Assembly: GCA_050942875.1 (NCBI GenBank)
Contig: JBMNOD010000023.1
Location: 1-43,699 of the forward strand
Direction: 5' to 3'
Source of the DNA: JAAZAI01 sp050942875
GTDB taxonomy: Bacteria; Verrucomicrobiota; Kiritimatiellia; RFP12; UBA3636
DNA: 43,699 nt
Shown: positions 1-7,902 of the stretch, one piece after another
Layout of the letters: each line of letters opens with the position of its first letter
Numbering within the stretch: the stretch's first letter is position 1
The notes under the pieces: model-generated
Seen by the model: the letters and a program-made list of their open reading frames with translations, nothing else
Databases searched by the model: none
What the model was told of the DNA's origin: nothing
Position numbers and translations under genes: made by a program

Positions 1-325
1 GGACGCCCCAGACCCCGGTTTTCACCTGCGTAGGTGGCGTAGCGTAGGACGAAGTTTTTGTCCACAGAAAACACAGAAGGACACAGAACCCAATCCTGTA
101 AATCCTGTAATCCTGTAATCCTGTCTAAAAAAGAAACTTGGCGGGCTTGGCGTGAGTTTTTTCACGCAAGGAACGCAAAGGGCGCAAAGTTTTAACCCCT
201 GAACACACAGAACACACAGAACACACAGAAACGAAGGTCATAGCTGGGGTCTGGGGTGTCCCCAGCGGAAACTCCGCACTCCTCACTCCTCTCCTCTCAC
301 CATTTTTGGGGTCTGTCCCCAAAAA
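1..325. repeat. Intergenic mosaic of short repeats and hairpins
   Basis: No credible gene lies in the first 389 bases. The stretch is a patchwork of short repeats. About three and a half units of a 9-bp motif (AATCCTGTA) fill 92-125. CACAGAA-type units lie at 63-89 and GAACACACA units at 199-229. GCAAAGG-type units lie at 163-189. The first 16 bases (GGACGCCCCAGACCCC) return inverted at 246-261 with one mismatch. Two hairpins close the region: CTGGGG/CCCCAG (251-265) and TTTTTGGGG/CCCCAAAAA with a 5-base loop (303-325). From memory, similar purine-rich mini-repeats are common between genes in PVC-group genomes; this was not checked. Confidence 0.75.
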
Positions 326-349
326 CCCTTCGCTCCATGCGATAGCGGC

Positions 350-378
350 TTGTCATAGGCAATCGGCTCTGTTAAAAT
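350..378 (+). promoter_or_regulatory. Sigma70-type promoter for nfeD-floA
   Basis: TTGTCA (350-355), a 17-bp spacer, then TAAAAT (373-378). The expected start of transcription is near 385, only about five bases before the chosen ATG at 390. The nfeD message would then be essentially leaderless, which fits the absence of a Shine-Dalgarno sequence there. Confidence 0.5.
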
Positions 379-389
379 CGTCAAGTGTC

Positions 390-854
390 ATGAATACATA
401 CATCCTGTTGATTCTTGCCGGCGCCGTCCTCATGGCGCTTGAGATCTTCGTGCCCGGGGGCGTCGCCGGGCTCTTTGGCGCCCTGTTGATCCTGTGGGCG
501 GCGTTTTACGCCCTCACGACGGTCGGCGGGGTGCTCGGCGCAAGCTTGGCCGTGGCGGCCGTGATCATCGGCATCGCCCTGCTCTTCCTGGTCATCCGAA
601 TCTTTCCCAAAAGCTTCGTCGGGCGCAATCTCTCGCTCGACGCCGACCTCAGCGAATCGCATGCAGCCGACGCGGAGCTTTCAGCGCTCGTGGGCGCGCA
701 AGGCGTGGCAACCACCCTGCTGCGGCCCGCAGGCTTTGCCGAAATCGGCGGGAAGCGCGTGGATGTCGTCACGCGCGGCGAAAGCATCGAATCCGGCGCG
801 GCAATCAAAGTGATCGAAGTCGAAGGCAACCGAGTCGTCGTTGCCAAGATCTAA
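390..854 (+). CDS. NfeD-family membrane protein, partner of FloA
   Basis: A protein of 154 residues. The first 75 or so residues are hydrophobic and form two to three membrane segments (starting MNTYILLILAGAVLMALEIF). A soluble OB-fold-like tail follows from about residue 100 (LVGAQGVATTLLRPAGFAEI, then IKVIEVEGNRVVV), as in short NfeD proteins. NfeD proteins are encoded beside flotillins and are thought to act with them in membrane microdomains. That matches the flotillin gene 42 bases downstream. A start further upstream at 306 is possible, but it would add a charged extension running through a repeat, whereas 390 places the hydrophobic segment at the N-terminus. No ribosome binding site precedes 390, and a promoter lies immediately upstream, suggesting leaderless translation. 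Confidence 0.85.
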   Translation: MNTYILLILAGAVLMALEIFVPGGVAGLFGALLILWAAFYALTTVGGVLGASLAVAAVIIGIALLFLVIRIFPKSFVGRNLSLDADLSESHAADAELSALVGAQGVATTLLRPAGFAEIGGKRVDVVTRGESIESGAAIKVIEVEGNRVVVAKI

Positions 855-896
855 CGTTTTTCCATCGAAAACAACACCCCAAGGAGGAGAGATTCC

Positions 897-1928
897 ATGA
901 GCAAGGAAGGTGCAATTCTGATTCTATTCATCATTCTCGGCATTGTCGCGCTGATCGGCCTCGGGCTGATCTTCCAAGTGATCGGCATCTGGCTGCGCGC
1001 GGCCGTTTCGTCGGCCAAGGTCTCGATCTGGTCGCTGGTCGGCATGAAGTTCCGCCGCGTCAACCCGGCGCTCATCGTCGATGCGCGCATCCGGCTGGTG
1101 AAGGCCGGGCTTTCCATCAGCACCGATCTGCTGGAAGGGCACTTCCTCGCGGGCGGCGACGTGATCAACGTCGTCAACGCGCTGATCGCCGCCGACAAGG
1201 CGGGCATCCGCCTCGACTTCAAGAAAGCCACGGCGATCGACCTCGCCGGGCGCGACGTCCTGGAAGCCGTGCGCACCTCGGTCAACCCGAAGGTGATCGA
1301 CTGCCCGGCCGCGAAGACCGGCACGGGCGGCACAGGCATGCTCGACGCCGTCGCCAAGGACGGCATCCGCCTCCTCGTCAAGGCGCGTGTCACCGTCCGC
1401 GCCAACATCGACCGCCTCGTTGGCGGCGCCAACGAGGAGACGATCATCGCGCGCGTCGGCCAGGGCATCGTCTCGTCGATCGGCTCCAGCCCCTCCTACA
1501 AGGACGTGCTGGAGAACCCGGACCAGATCTCGGCGAAAGTGCTCGCCAGCGGCCTCGACTCGCAGACGGGCTTTGAAATCGTGTCCATCGACATCGCGGA
1601 CATCTCCGTCGCCGGCGTCTCCGACGTGGCGAACGTCGGCGCCCAGCTCGAAACCGAGCGCGCGAATGCGGACAAGCAGATGCGCCAGGCCGAGGCCGAA
1701 GGGCGCCGCGCCATGGCCGTGGCCCTCGAGCAGGAAATGCGCGCGAGAATACAGGAAATGCAAGCCAAGGTCGTCGAAGCCCGGGCCGAAGTCCCCAAGG
1801 CCATGGCGCAGGCGCTCCGTGAAGGCAAGCTGGGCGTCATGGACTACTACCGCTTGCAGAACATCGAGTCGGACACCGAAATGCGTCGTTCGATCGCCGG
1901 TCCGACCGCAGCCGAAAGCGACAAATGA
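897..1928 (+). CDS. floA: Flotillin-like protein FloA
   Basis: A protein of 343 residues, the usual length for FloA. An N-terminal membrane segment (about residues 5-35) precedes a conserved region reading WSLVGMKFRRVNPALIVDARIR. The rest is an SPFH/band-7-like core followed by an Ala/Glu-rich helical region (about 245-310) expected to form a coiled coil. FloA proteins form membrane foci and are proposed to organise functional membrane microdomains. The start is fixed by a strong Shine-Dalgarno (AAGGAGGA) nine bases before the ATG. The gene follows nfeD, as in the classical pair, and its stop overlaps the next start (ATGA at 1925-1928), so the third gene is probably translationally coupled. 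Confidence 0.93.
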   Translation: MSKEGAILILFIILGIVALIGLGLIFQVIGIWLRAAVSSAKVSIWSLVGMKFRRVNPALIVDARIRLVKAGLSISTDLLEGHFLAGGDVINVVNALIAADKAGIRLDFKKATAIDLAGRDVLEAVRTSVNPKVIDCPAAKTGTGGTGMLDAVAKDGIRLLVKARVTVRANIDRLVGGANEETIIARVGQGIVSSIGSSPSYKDVLENPDQISAKVLASGLDSQTGFEIVSIDIADISVAGVSDVANVGAQLETERANADKQMRQAEAEGRRAMAVALEQEMRARIQEMQAKVVEARAEVPKAMAQALREGKLGVMDYYRLQNIESDTEMRRSIAGPTAAESDK

Positions 1929-2461
1929 GAGGTCTCGACCTTCTCTTCTTCCTGATCGTCATCGGCAGCGTCATCGCGTCGGTTGTGAAGGAATCCAAAA
2001 AGGTCGACCGCAATCGGCCGGCCGACGGGGATTTCGGCGATGGCGACGGGGCGAAGAGCATCGGGGAATTCCTCGACGAGCTCCGGCGCCAGGCGCAAGA
2101 CGCCCTGGGCGAGCCGGCGACAAACGCCGACTCCCCCGAAGCCCGGCAACAGGCCGAGCTCCGCGAGAAAGTCCGCGAAGCGGCCCGGCGCAGGCGCGAA
2201 GTGGCCAAGCACGCCGCGCCGCCGCCCCTGCCAGCCAAGGCGAAAGCTGCCGCCGCGCCTGCGGCGGCAGTTCATGAACTGCCGGCCAGCGGACGCCCGG
2301 CGGCGCCCAAGGTCGTCACGCCGGTGCGAAAGACCGGCCTCGCGCACCCCATCTTCAGCGCCGCGGCAACGAGTCCGGCCGATGCGGCGCGCCGCGCGGT
2401 GGTGCTCCGCGAAATCCTCGGCCCTCCCGTGGCGCTGCAAGACCGCCGACACAGGGTCTAG
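1925..2461 (+). CDS. Hypothetical membrane-anchored protein in the floA operon
   Basis: A protein of 178 residues with no recognised domain. It has one N-terminal membrane segment (about residues 4-20, LLFFLIVIGSVIASVV). An acidic stretch and a charged helical region rich in Arg, Glu and Ala (about 45-95) follow, then an Ala/Pro-rich linker. The tail is hydrophobic-basic (RRAVVLREILGPPVAL). The layout suggests a small anchored cytoplasmic protein. The 4-base overlap with floA and the shared strand point to a role with the flotillin/NfeD pair; this is inference only. Its stop codon shares the CTAG tetranucleotide with the stop of the convergent regulator gene. Confidence 0.8.
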   Translation: MRGLDLLFFLIVIGSVIASVVKESKKVDRNRPADGDFGDGDGAKSIGEFLDELRRQAQDALGEPATNADSPEARQQAELREKVREAARRRREVAKHAAPPPLPAKAKAAAAPAAAVHELPASGRPAAPKVVTPVRKTGLAHPIFSAAATSPADAARRAVVLREILGPPVALQDRRHRV

Positions 2462-2838
2462 GACGGCGTCGACGACGCCATCTTCTTCACGAGATCCCTC
2501 AGACGCTCCATCGTCTCCTCGCTGAGGATGTGCTCCATCGCGCAGGCATCCGCCTCGGCCTGGGTCTCCGACACGCCTGCGGCAAGCAGGAAGTCCTTCA
2601 GAAACTGGTGGCGACGGCAGATTGCCTGCGCCATCCGCTCGCCCTCCGGCGTCATCTTGATGCGTTGGTATCGTTCGTATTCCACATAGCCGAGCTTCGC
2701 CAGTTCCTTCACCGCATTCGTAACCGAAGGCATCTTGACCCCGAGGGCGTTGGCAATGTCCACGACACGGGCGTCGCCGCCGCCCTCTTGGACGTGGCGA
2801 TGTATCGCTTCGAGATAGTCTTCCAGGCTCTTGGTCAT
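2458..2838 (-). CDS. DtxR/MntR-family metal-dependent regulator
   Basis: A protein of 126 residues, the length of short MntR-type proteins that lack the SH3-like domain. It has an N-terminal winged helix (about 5-65, with VVDIANALGVKMPSVTNAVKEL as the helix-turn-helix) and a dimerisation/metal domain (about 70-126). The likely metal ligands are D7, E10, H77, C99, E102 and H103. Bacillus MntR has Asp near position 8 and Glu at 99, while DtxR/IdeR have Met and Cys at those places. This protein therefore mixes an MntR-type Asp with a DtxR-type Cys, leaving the choice between Mn(II) and Fe(II) open. A Shine-Dalgarno (CGGAGG) precedes the ATG. It lies 44 bases after the M48 protease gene on the same strand. 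No metal transporter is in the window. Confidence 0.9.
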   Translation of the reverse strand: MTKSLEDYLEAIHRHVQEGGGDARVVDIANALGVKMPSVTNAVKELAKLGYVEYERYQRIKMTPEGERMAQAICRRHQFLKDFLLAAGVSETQAEADACAMEHILSEETMERLRDLVKKMASSTPS

Positions 2839-2882
2839 CGTTCGCCTCCGATTCTACACCGACAAGCCTTTGAAAGCAATGC

Positions 2883-3998
2883 TCAATTCACCGGCGTGTA
2901 GCCCGGCGCGGCGGGAACAGACGGCGCAGGTGGCGGAGAAGGCGGTGGAACGGGTGGAGGCGGCGACGTGGGCGTCGGCGTTGCGATCGGGGTGCGAGGC
3001 AAGGCGGGCGTCTTTGCTGGCGCAGGCTTGGGTGCGACAACGACCGAGGCGGAGGCGCCGGAATTCGGAGCCGCAGCCGGCAGCGAAACGTCTGGCGCCC
3101 TTGGCGCCGGAGGTTTGGGCGCGGTGGCGGAGACGCCCGGGCTCGGGGATGCGCCAGGCGATCCGCCAATGGGCGCGCCACGATCAAACGTCATGTTGGC
3201 ATGGTGGCGCTGAAGCGCCTCGTAGCGGGCCTTGTTCGAGGGATGGGTCGAAAGGATGCTCATGTAACCGGCATCCTCGTCTTCACGCTCGTAGGCTCGC
3301 TTCCAGAGTCGAACGGCGGCGGCAGGATCGTAGCCGGCGCGCACCATGTACTCCATCGAGACACGATCCGCTTCGAACTCATCCTTTCGCGAATACTTCG
3401 GCACGACGAGCCCATTGTACACAATGAAAGCCGCCTCGACGACGTCCTTCCAGGTCTCGTCCTCCTCCCACTGCGCATAGAGCCCCGCAACGGCCAGCAG
3501 AAGCTGCGCCGGCATCTGGCGCGTCATCTCCTCGGTCGAATGGCGACACGTCACATGCGCCACTTCGTGCGCAATCACGGCGGCCAACTCGTCATCGTCA
3601 GCGACAAGCCCGTCCTTGGGATTCCACAACCCGGTGAAAATGGCGATTTTGCCGCCTGGGACGGCGAAGGCGTTGACCACCTTGGAGTCGAAGAGCTCCA
3701 CGTCGAACGCGAAGACATCGCGCTGACCGCTCGCATCGAAGATGCGTTCCGCAATCGTCTTCACGCGACGCACCTCGGCGGCGTTGCGGCTCGGAACGGC
3801 CGTGCCGTCCTTGGCCATCTGCACCTTCATTTCCTCAAAGGTCTGGTTGCCCAGCCGGATGTCGTCTTGGACGGTATAGAAGTTGCGCGTGCGCTCGCCT
3901 GTCACGAAGTCAATTGTCGAGGCACAAGACGTCACGAAGATCGCGGCGGCGACCATCGCGCAGAGCAGGATGGATGAAGAACCGGTGTTTTGCTTCAT
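2883..3998 (-). CDS. M48-family zinc metalloprotease, lipoprotein
   Basis: A protein of 371 residues. The N-terminus is a lipoprotein signal with lipobox VTSC (Cys 25), so it should be membrane-anchored on the periplasmic side. The M48 active site is clear: HEVAH at 144-148 and the third-ligand motif EFEAD at 207-211. The catalytic domain spans about 35-290. The last 75 or so residues are a Pro/Ala/Ser/Thr-rich tail, probably disordered or wall-spanning, which is unusual next to compact BepA/LoiP-type proteases. The start at 3998 is chosen over 4100 because AAGGAG lies eight bases upstream and the signal peptide begins there. The family degrades or chaperones envelope proteins. Confidence 0.9.
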   Translation of the reverse strand: MKQNTGSSSILLCAMVAAAIFVTSCASTIDFVTGERTRNFYTVQDDIRLGNQTFEEMKVQMAKDGTAVPSRNAAEVRRVKTIAERIFDASGQRDVFAFDVELFDSKVVNAFAVPGGKIAIFTGLWNPKDGLVADDDELAAVIAHEVAHVTCRHSTEEMTRQMPAQLLLAVAGLYAQWEEDETWKDVVEAAFIVYNGLVVPKYSRKDEFEADRVSMEYMVRAGYDPAAAVRLWKRAYEREDEDAGYMSILSTHPSNKARYEALQRHHANMTFDRGAPIGGSPGASPSPGVSATAPKPPAPRAPDVSLPAAAPNSGASASVVVAPKPAPAKTPALPRTPIATPTPTSPPPPVPPPSPPPAPSVPAAPGYTPVN

Positions 3999-4067
3999 GG
4001 TGTACTCCTTTTCAAGAAAGTCGGCGCCAAAATCGAAGAACCCACACGGCACCGTGTTCAGCCATCC

Positions 4068-4096
4068 ATTGTAGACAAACATGCTCCTATTGTCCA
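4068..4096 (-). promoter_or_regulatory. Sigma70-type promoter for the M48 protease gene
   Basis: Read on the minus strand: TGGACA (4096-4091), 17 bp, TACAAT (4073-4068). Transcription would start near 4061, giving a leader of about 60 bases. The leader contains an inverted repeat with 6-bp arms (4044-4057, ACACGG/CCGTGT). This is the best sigma70 match seen in the window. Confidence 0.6.
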
Positions 4097-4127
4097 CCAT
4101 TGCGTTTTTGGGGGTAGGAGGCAGTTT

Positions 4128-4231
4128 TAGAGCGGTTTAAGAAAATACGTGTCCACATTCTATCCTCCAGCTCCAAAACGCCGAATCCTAGTTCAAATCG
4201 TGCGGCTATACTATTTCTCAAGTCGCTCTAG
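4128..4231. repeat. 104-bp dispersed element with terminal inverted repeats, copy A
   Basis: This stretch is nearly identical (4 mismatches in 104) to 33847-33950. It starts TAGAGCGGTTTAAGAAA. Its other end, read in reverse complement, starts TAGAGCGACTTGAGAAA, so the ends form imperfect inverted repeats (14 of 17 positions match). It is too short to encode a protein. It lies between the M48 and cmk genes, and its right end contains the cmk stop codon. It resembles a MITE or REP-like element; no parent transposase is in the window. Confidence 0.85.
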
Positions 4232-4896
4232 TCGCCAGCCACTGCCGTGATGATGAAATTCACGACGTCGTCGATCGTCATCGACGTGGTGTCGATGCGG
4301 GTCGCGCCGGGGGGGATCACCAGGGGGGCCGTCTTGCGGGAGCTGTCGATCTTGTCGCGGTTGAGGAGCGAGGCCTTGACTTGCTCCCGGGCGCCTTTCT
4401 CGGCGAAGCCCTTGGCGACATCCTCGGCCAGGCGACGGCGGGCGCGCTCTTCGGGATCGGCGTCGAGGTAGAAGCGCCACGGGGAATCGGGATAGACCAC
4501 GGAGCCGATGTCGCGCCCTTCGACAATGAGGTCGCCCAGGCGGCGCATGTCGCGCAGCCAGCCGGTCACGCGCTCGCGCACGGCCGGCACGGCCGAGACG
4601 GGGCTCACGTGGCGGTTGATCTCCGGCGTGCGGATGCAGTCGCCCGGCTCGACGCCGCCGACTTCGTAGGCCACGCGACTGCCCTTGACGACGAAATCCA
4701 CGGTCACGCCGCGGACGAAGTCCGCGACGGCCTCGGGCGTGGCGGTGTCCACCCCGGCTTCGAGCGCCTGCCACGTCACGATGCGGTAGAGCGCCCCGGA
4801 ATCGACGTACAGGCGGCCGGTGCGTTCCGCCACGGCCTTGCTGACCGTCGACTTCCCCGAGGCCGCGGGGCCGTCCACGCAAATCACGGTCGCCAT
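4228..4896 (-). CDS. cmk: Cytidylate kinase
   Basis: A protein of 222 residues that phosphorylates CMP and dCMP using ATP. It opens with MATVICVDGPAASGKSTVSK, in which GPAASGKST is the P-loop. LYVDSGALYR follows, then the (d)CMP-binding region VEGRDIGSVVYPDSPWRFYLDADPEERARRR (read as two adjoining motifs) and a C-terminal LNRDKIDSSRKTAPL segment, all typical of Cmk. The start codon overlaps the stop of the upstream carboxyltransferase/BCCP gene by one base (TGATG), indicating coupling. It is the last gene of the acc operon. The stop codon lies inside the end of a 104-bp repeat element. Confidence 0.95.
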   Translation of the reverse strand: MATVICVDGPAASGKSTVSKAVAERTGRLYVDSGALYRIVTWQALEAGVDTATPEAVADFVRGVTVDFVVKGSRVAYEVGGVEPGDCIRTPEINRHVSPVSAVPAVRERVTGWLRDMRRLGDLIVEGRDIGSVVYPDSPWRFYLDADPEERARRRLAEDVAKGFAEKGAREQVKASLLNRDKIDSSRKTAPLVIPPGATRIDTTSMTIDDVVNFIITAVAGD

Positions 4897-6911
4897 CACC
4901 GGTACTCCACTTGCGCCAGCGGCGTCCCCTTCTGGACGAGGGAGCCATGCTGGACGAGGAACTTGACCACCTTGCAGGGCTTCTCGACCTTGATCTGGTT
5001 GAACAGCTTCATGGCCTCGATGATGCAGATGGGCTCGCCGCCCTTGAGGTCGCCGCCCTCCTCCACGAAGTTCGGCTTGCCGAGGCCGCTGCTGCGGTAG
5101 AACGTGCCGGTGAGCGGGGCGTCGATCGTGTCCAGGTTGGCGTCGGCGGCAGGCGCGGGCGCGGGCGCGGCGGCGGGCTGTTCCGCGGCGGCGGGCGTCG
5201 GGGCGGGGGCGTCGGCCAAAGGCTCCGCGGCGGCCGCGGCGGGCGCCGCGCCTTCGCCGCGGAGCGAGAAGGCGACGTCGCTGCGGCGGATGGTCAGCTC
5301 GGAGATGCCGAGCTGCTTGACCGTCGCCATCAGCCCTTCGATCGCGACGTAGTCGGACGGCGCCATGATCGGGCGCGCCGGCTCGCTGGGCACCTCCTTT
5401 TTCAGCTTCCTCTCCTTTTCCTTCAGCTCCTCGTCGGCGGGGATCGGGGGGCGCTCGCCGGGGGCGAGGTCGCGCCACTTGAAGTAGGCCAGCGCGGGCT
5501 CGGGGAAGAGGCAGAAGGAGAGGATGTCCTCCTCGCCCTTGATCAGCTTCGGATCCACCGAATCCACGCAGCCGGGCAGGCCGGGGTCGAGCAGGTCGGC
5601 GGGGCGGCAGTCGATGGGCTTCTCCTTGCCGAGGATCAGCTTCTTCAGCTTGGGGTCGATCGGCGCGGGCGAACGGCCGTAGAGGCCGCGGACGTAGTCG
5701 CGCGTCTCCTGCGTCACCATCTCGTAGCGCTTGCCGGAGAGGACGTTGAGCACGGCCTGGACGCCGACGATCTGGCTCGTCGGGGTGACCAGCGGCGGGT
5801 AGCCCATGTCGGCGCGGACGGCGGGCAGCTCCTGGAGCACCTCGTCGAGGCGGTCGAGCGCGCCTTGCTGGGCGAGCTGCGAGCGGAGGTTGGAGATCAT
5901 GCCGCCGGGGATGTGGTGTTCGAGGATGTCGGGGTCGATGATCAGCGGCATCGTGTTGACGGGCTCGCGCAGCGGGCGCAGCTTCATGAAGTAGTGGTTC
6001 ATGCGCTTGAGCGCGTCGCGATCGAGGTCGGTCTTGAACTCGGTCTCGGCGAACATCGAGACCATCGTCTCGACGGGCGGCTGGGAGGAGAAGCCGGCAA
6101 GCGCGGAAACGGCGCAGTCGATGGCGCCGGCGCCCGCCCGGACCGCCTCGAAGTAGGACGTGGCGCCCATGCCGCTCGTGGCGTGGGTGTGGACCTGGAT
6201 CGGCACCTTGAGCTCGGCCGCCAGCGCCGACACGAGCGCCTCGGCGGCGACCGGCGAGAGGATGCCCGCCATGTCCTTGATGCAGATCGAATCGACGCCC
6301 ATCTGCTCCTGCTCGCGGGCGATGCGCACGTACTCGGCCACGGTGTGGACGGGGCTCGTCGTGTAGCAGATCGTGCCCTGGGCGTGGCCGCCGTACTTCT
6401 TCACGCACGCGATCGCCTGTTCGAGGTTGCGGTTGTCGTTGAGCGCGTCGAACGTGCGGAAGATGTCGATGCCGTTCTTGACGGCGCCCGCGACGAAGCG
6501 GTCGAGGACGTCGTCCGGATAGTTCTTGTAGCCGAGGATGTTCTGGCCGCGGAGCAGCATCTGGAGCGGCGTCTTCTTGGCGATCGCCTTGATCTGGCGC
6601 AGGCGCTCCCAGGGGTTTTCGCGCAGGAAGCGCATGCAGACGTCGAACGTCGCGCCGCCCCAGCACTCCAGCGAGTAGAAGCCCACGTTGTCGACGACGT
6701 CGAGGACTTCGAGGATGTCGAGCGTGCGCATGCGCGTGGCCCAGAGGGACTGGTGCGCGTCGCGCAGGCTCGTGTCCGTGATGCGAACCGCCGTGCAGGC
6801 GCGCGGCGCCGGCTCGGGCCGGACGTCCGGCGCGGCCTGGGGCGCGGGCGTTGACCGGGGCTTTTTAACGGAGGCTTTCTTGGCGGGCGCCTTCTTGGCT
6901 TGGGTGCTCAT
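4896..6911 (-). CDS. OadA/PycB-type carboxyltransferase fused to a complete AccB-like BCCP
   Basis: A protein of 671 residues. After a Lys/Ala/Pro-rich N-terminal extension (1-38), the carboxyltransferase barrel begins with DTSLRDAHQSLWATRMRT (from 46). It contains IKDMAG (metal/carbamyl-Lys region) and HTHATSGMG. It is followed by the PYC/OADA conserved domain (about 300-480). From 521 the sequence resembles AccB rather than an ordinary OadA tail. There is an AccB-like N-terminal helix (LMATVKQLGISELTIRR), an Ala/Pro linker (554-592), and a biotinyl domain (595-671) with the AccB thumb (GTFYRSSGLGKPNF) and EAMKLFN, whose Lys 635 is the predicted biotin site. The reaction would be carboxyl transfer between biotin and pyruvate/oxaloacetate. 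Placement between accA and cmk (ATGA overlap with accA) suggests it also supplies BCCP to acetyl-CoA carboxylase; that is inference. Confidence 0.88.
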   Translation of the reverse strand: MSTQAKKAPAKKASVKKPRSTPAPQAAPDVRPEPAPRACTAVRITDTSLRDAHQSLWATRMRTLDILEVLDVVDNVGFYSLECWGGATFDVCMRFLRENPWERLRQIKAIAKKTPLQMLLRGQNILGYKNYPDDVLDRFVAGAVKNGIDIFRTFDALNDNRNLEQAIACVKKYGGHAQGTICYTTSPVHTVAEYVRIAREQEQMGVDSICIKDMAGILSPVAAEALVSALAAELKVPIQVHTHATSGMGATSYFEAVRAGAGAIDCAVSALAGFSSQPPVETMVSMFAETEFKTDLDRDALKRMNHYFMKLRPLREPVNTMPLIIDPDILEHHIPGGMISNLRSQLAQQGALDRLDEVLQELPAVRADMGYPPLVTPTSQIVGVQAVLNVLSGKRYEMVTQETRDYVRGLYGRSPAPIDPKLKKLILGKEKPIDCRPADLLDPGLPGCVDSVDPKLIKGEEDILSFCLFPEPALAYFKWRDLAPGERPPIPADEELKEKERKLKKEVPSEPARPIMAPSDYVAIEGLMATVKQLGISELTIRRSDVAFSLRGEGAAPAAAAAEPLADAPAPTPAAAEQPAAAPAPAPAADANLDTIDAPLTGTFYRSSGLGKPNFVEEGGDLKGGEPICIIEAMKLFNQIKVEKPCKVVKFLVQHGSLVQKGTPLAQVEYR

Positions 6912-7891
6912 GGTTGTTTTCCTGAAGATGTTTTCGTCTTGGCGGCGGCGTCGAAACGCCCCATCGCCGTGAACTTCTTGTAACGCTGGTCGACGAGCCG
7001 CGCGGGCGAGATGCCGGCGAGCGCCGCGAGGTGCTCGAGCACGGCCTCCTTGACGTTGGCGATCGTCGCTTCGGGGTCGCTGTGGGCGCCGCCGACGGGC
7101 TCGGGGACGATGCCGTCGATCACGCCCAGCTCGGCGAGATCCTTCGAGGTGATCCGCAGCGCCTTGGCGGCTTCAGGCGCCTTCGTGCCGTCGCGCCAGA
7201 GGATCGAGGCGCAGCCTTCCGGCGAGATGACGGAATAGACCGCGTACTGAAGCATCAGGATGCGGTCGCCCACGGCGATGCCCAGGGCGCCGCCGCTGCC
7301 GCCCTCGCCCGTGACGATCGTCACGATCGGCGTCTCGAGCGCGGCCATCTCCATGAGGTTGCGGCCGATGGCCTCGGCCTGGCCGCGCGCCTCGGCCTCC
7401 AGGCCGGGGAAGGCGCCCGAGGTGTCGACGAGCGTCACGACCGGCAGGCCCCACTTCTCGGCGAGGTGCATCAGGCGCAGCGCCTTGCGGTAGCCTTCGG
7501 GATTGGCCATGCCGAAGTTGAAGGCGATGTTCTCCTCGACGGACGTGCCCTTGCGGTGGCCGATGAGCATGAAGCGGCGGTCGCCGATCCGGGCGAACCC
7601 GCCGACCATCGCCGGGTCGTCGCCGAAGACGCGGTCGCCGTGGAGCTCGATGAACTCGTCGCACATGCGGCTCGCATAGTGCATGACCGTCGGGCGTCCG
7701 GGGTGGCGGGCGACCTGCACCGTCTCCCACGGCGTCAACGACGCGTAGAGCCTGGCCGTCTCCGCGGCCAGGCGGCGGCGCAGCGCGGCGATCTTCGCCG
7801 GCGCGGCGCTCTCGCCTTTGAGGCGCTTGGACTCGAGCTGGACGATTTCGTCTCGAATCGACTGCAGGGGCTTCTCGAATTCCAGTTCCAT
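6908..7891 (-). CDS. accA: Acetyl-CoA carboxylase carboxyltransferase subunit alpha
   Basis: A protein of 327 residues, about the usual AccA length. It begins MELEFEKPLQSIRDEIVQLE and contains the AccA signatures TPWETVQVARHPGRPT, FGMANPEGYRKALRLM, DTSGAFPGLEAEARGQAEAI and EGGSGGALGI. With AccD it forms the carboxyltransferase that moves the carboxyl group from biotin to acetyl-CoA, the first step of fatty acid synthesis. The start is supported by GAGGAG nine bases upstream. It lies 11 bases after accD, and its stop overlaps the start of the carboxyltransferase/BCCP gene (ATGA), so all belong to one operon. Confidence 0.96.
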   Translation of the reverse strand: MELEFEKPLQSIRDEIVQLESKRLKGESAAPAKIAALRRRLAAETARLYASLTPWETVQVARHPGRPTVMHYASRMCDEFIELHGDRVFGDDPAMVGGFARIGDRRFMLIGHRKGTSVEENIAFNFGMANPEGYRKALRLMHLAEKWGLPVVTLVDTSGAFPGLEAEARGQAEAIGRNLMEMAALETPIVTIVTGEGGSGGALGIAVGDRILMLQYAVYSVISPEGCASILWRDGTKAPEAAKALRITSKDLAELGVIDGIVPEPVGGAHSDPEATIANVKEAVLEHLAALAGISPARLVDQRYKKFTAMGRFDAAAKTKTSSGKQP

Positions 7892-7902
7892 GATGATGCT
7901 CC

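Noticed and set aside
199..229. CRISPR-like regular repeat
   Set aside because: Units are about 10 bp and adjoin directly with no spacers; no cas gene is present.
125..322. Possible 65-codon gene on the minus strand
   Set aside because: Made wholly of tandem mini-repeats (for example SVCSVCSVCS) with no ribosome binding site.
303..325. Hairpin as intrinsic terminator
   Set aside because: The T-run precedes the stem and the A-run follows it, so the order is wrong for termination on the plus strand, and no upstream gene needs it.
4911..6854. 647-codon plus-strand frame
   Set aside because: Antisense to the carboxyltransferase/BCCP gene, whose motifs are unmistakable.
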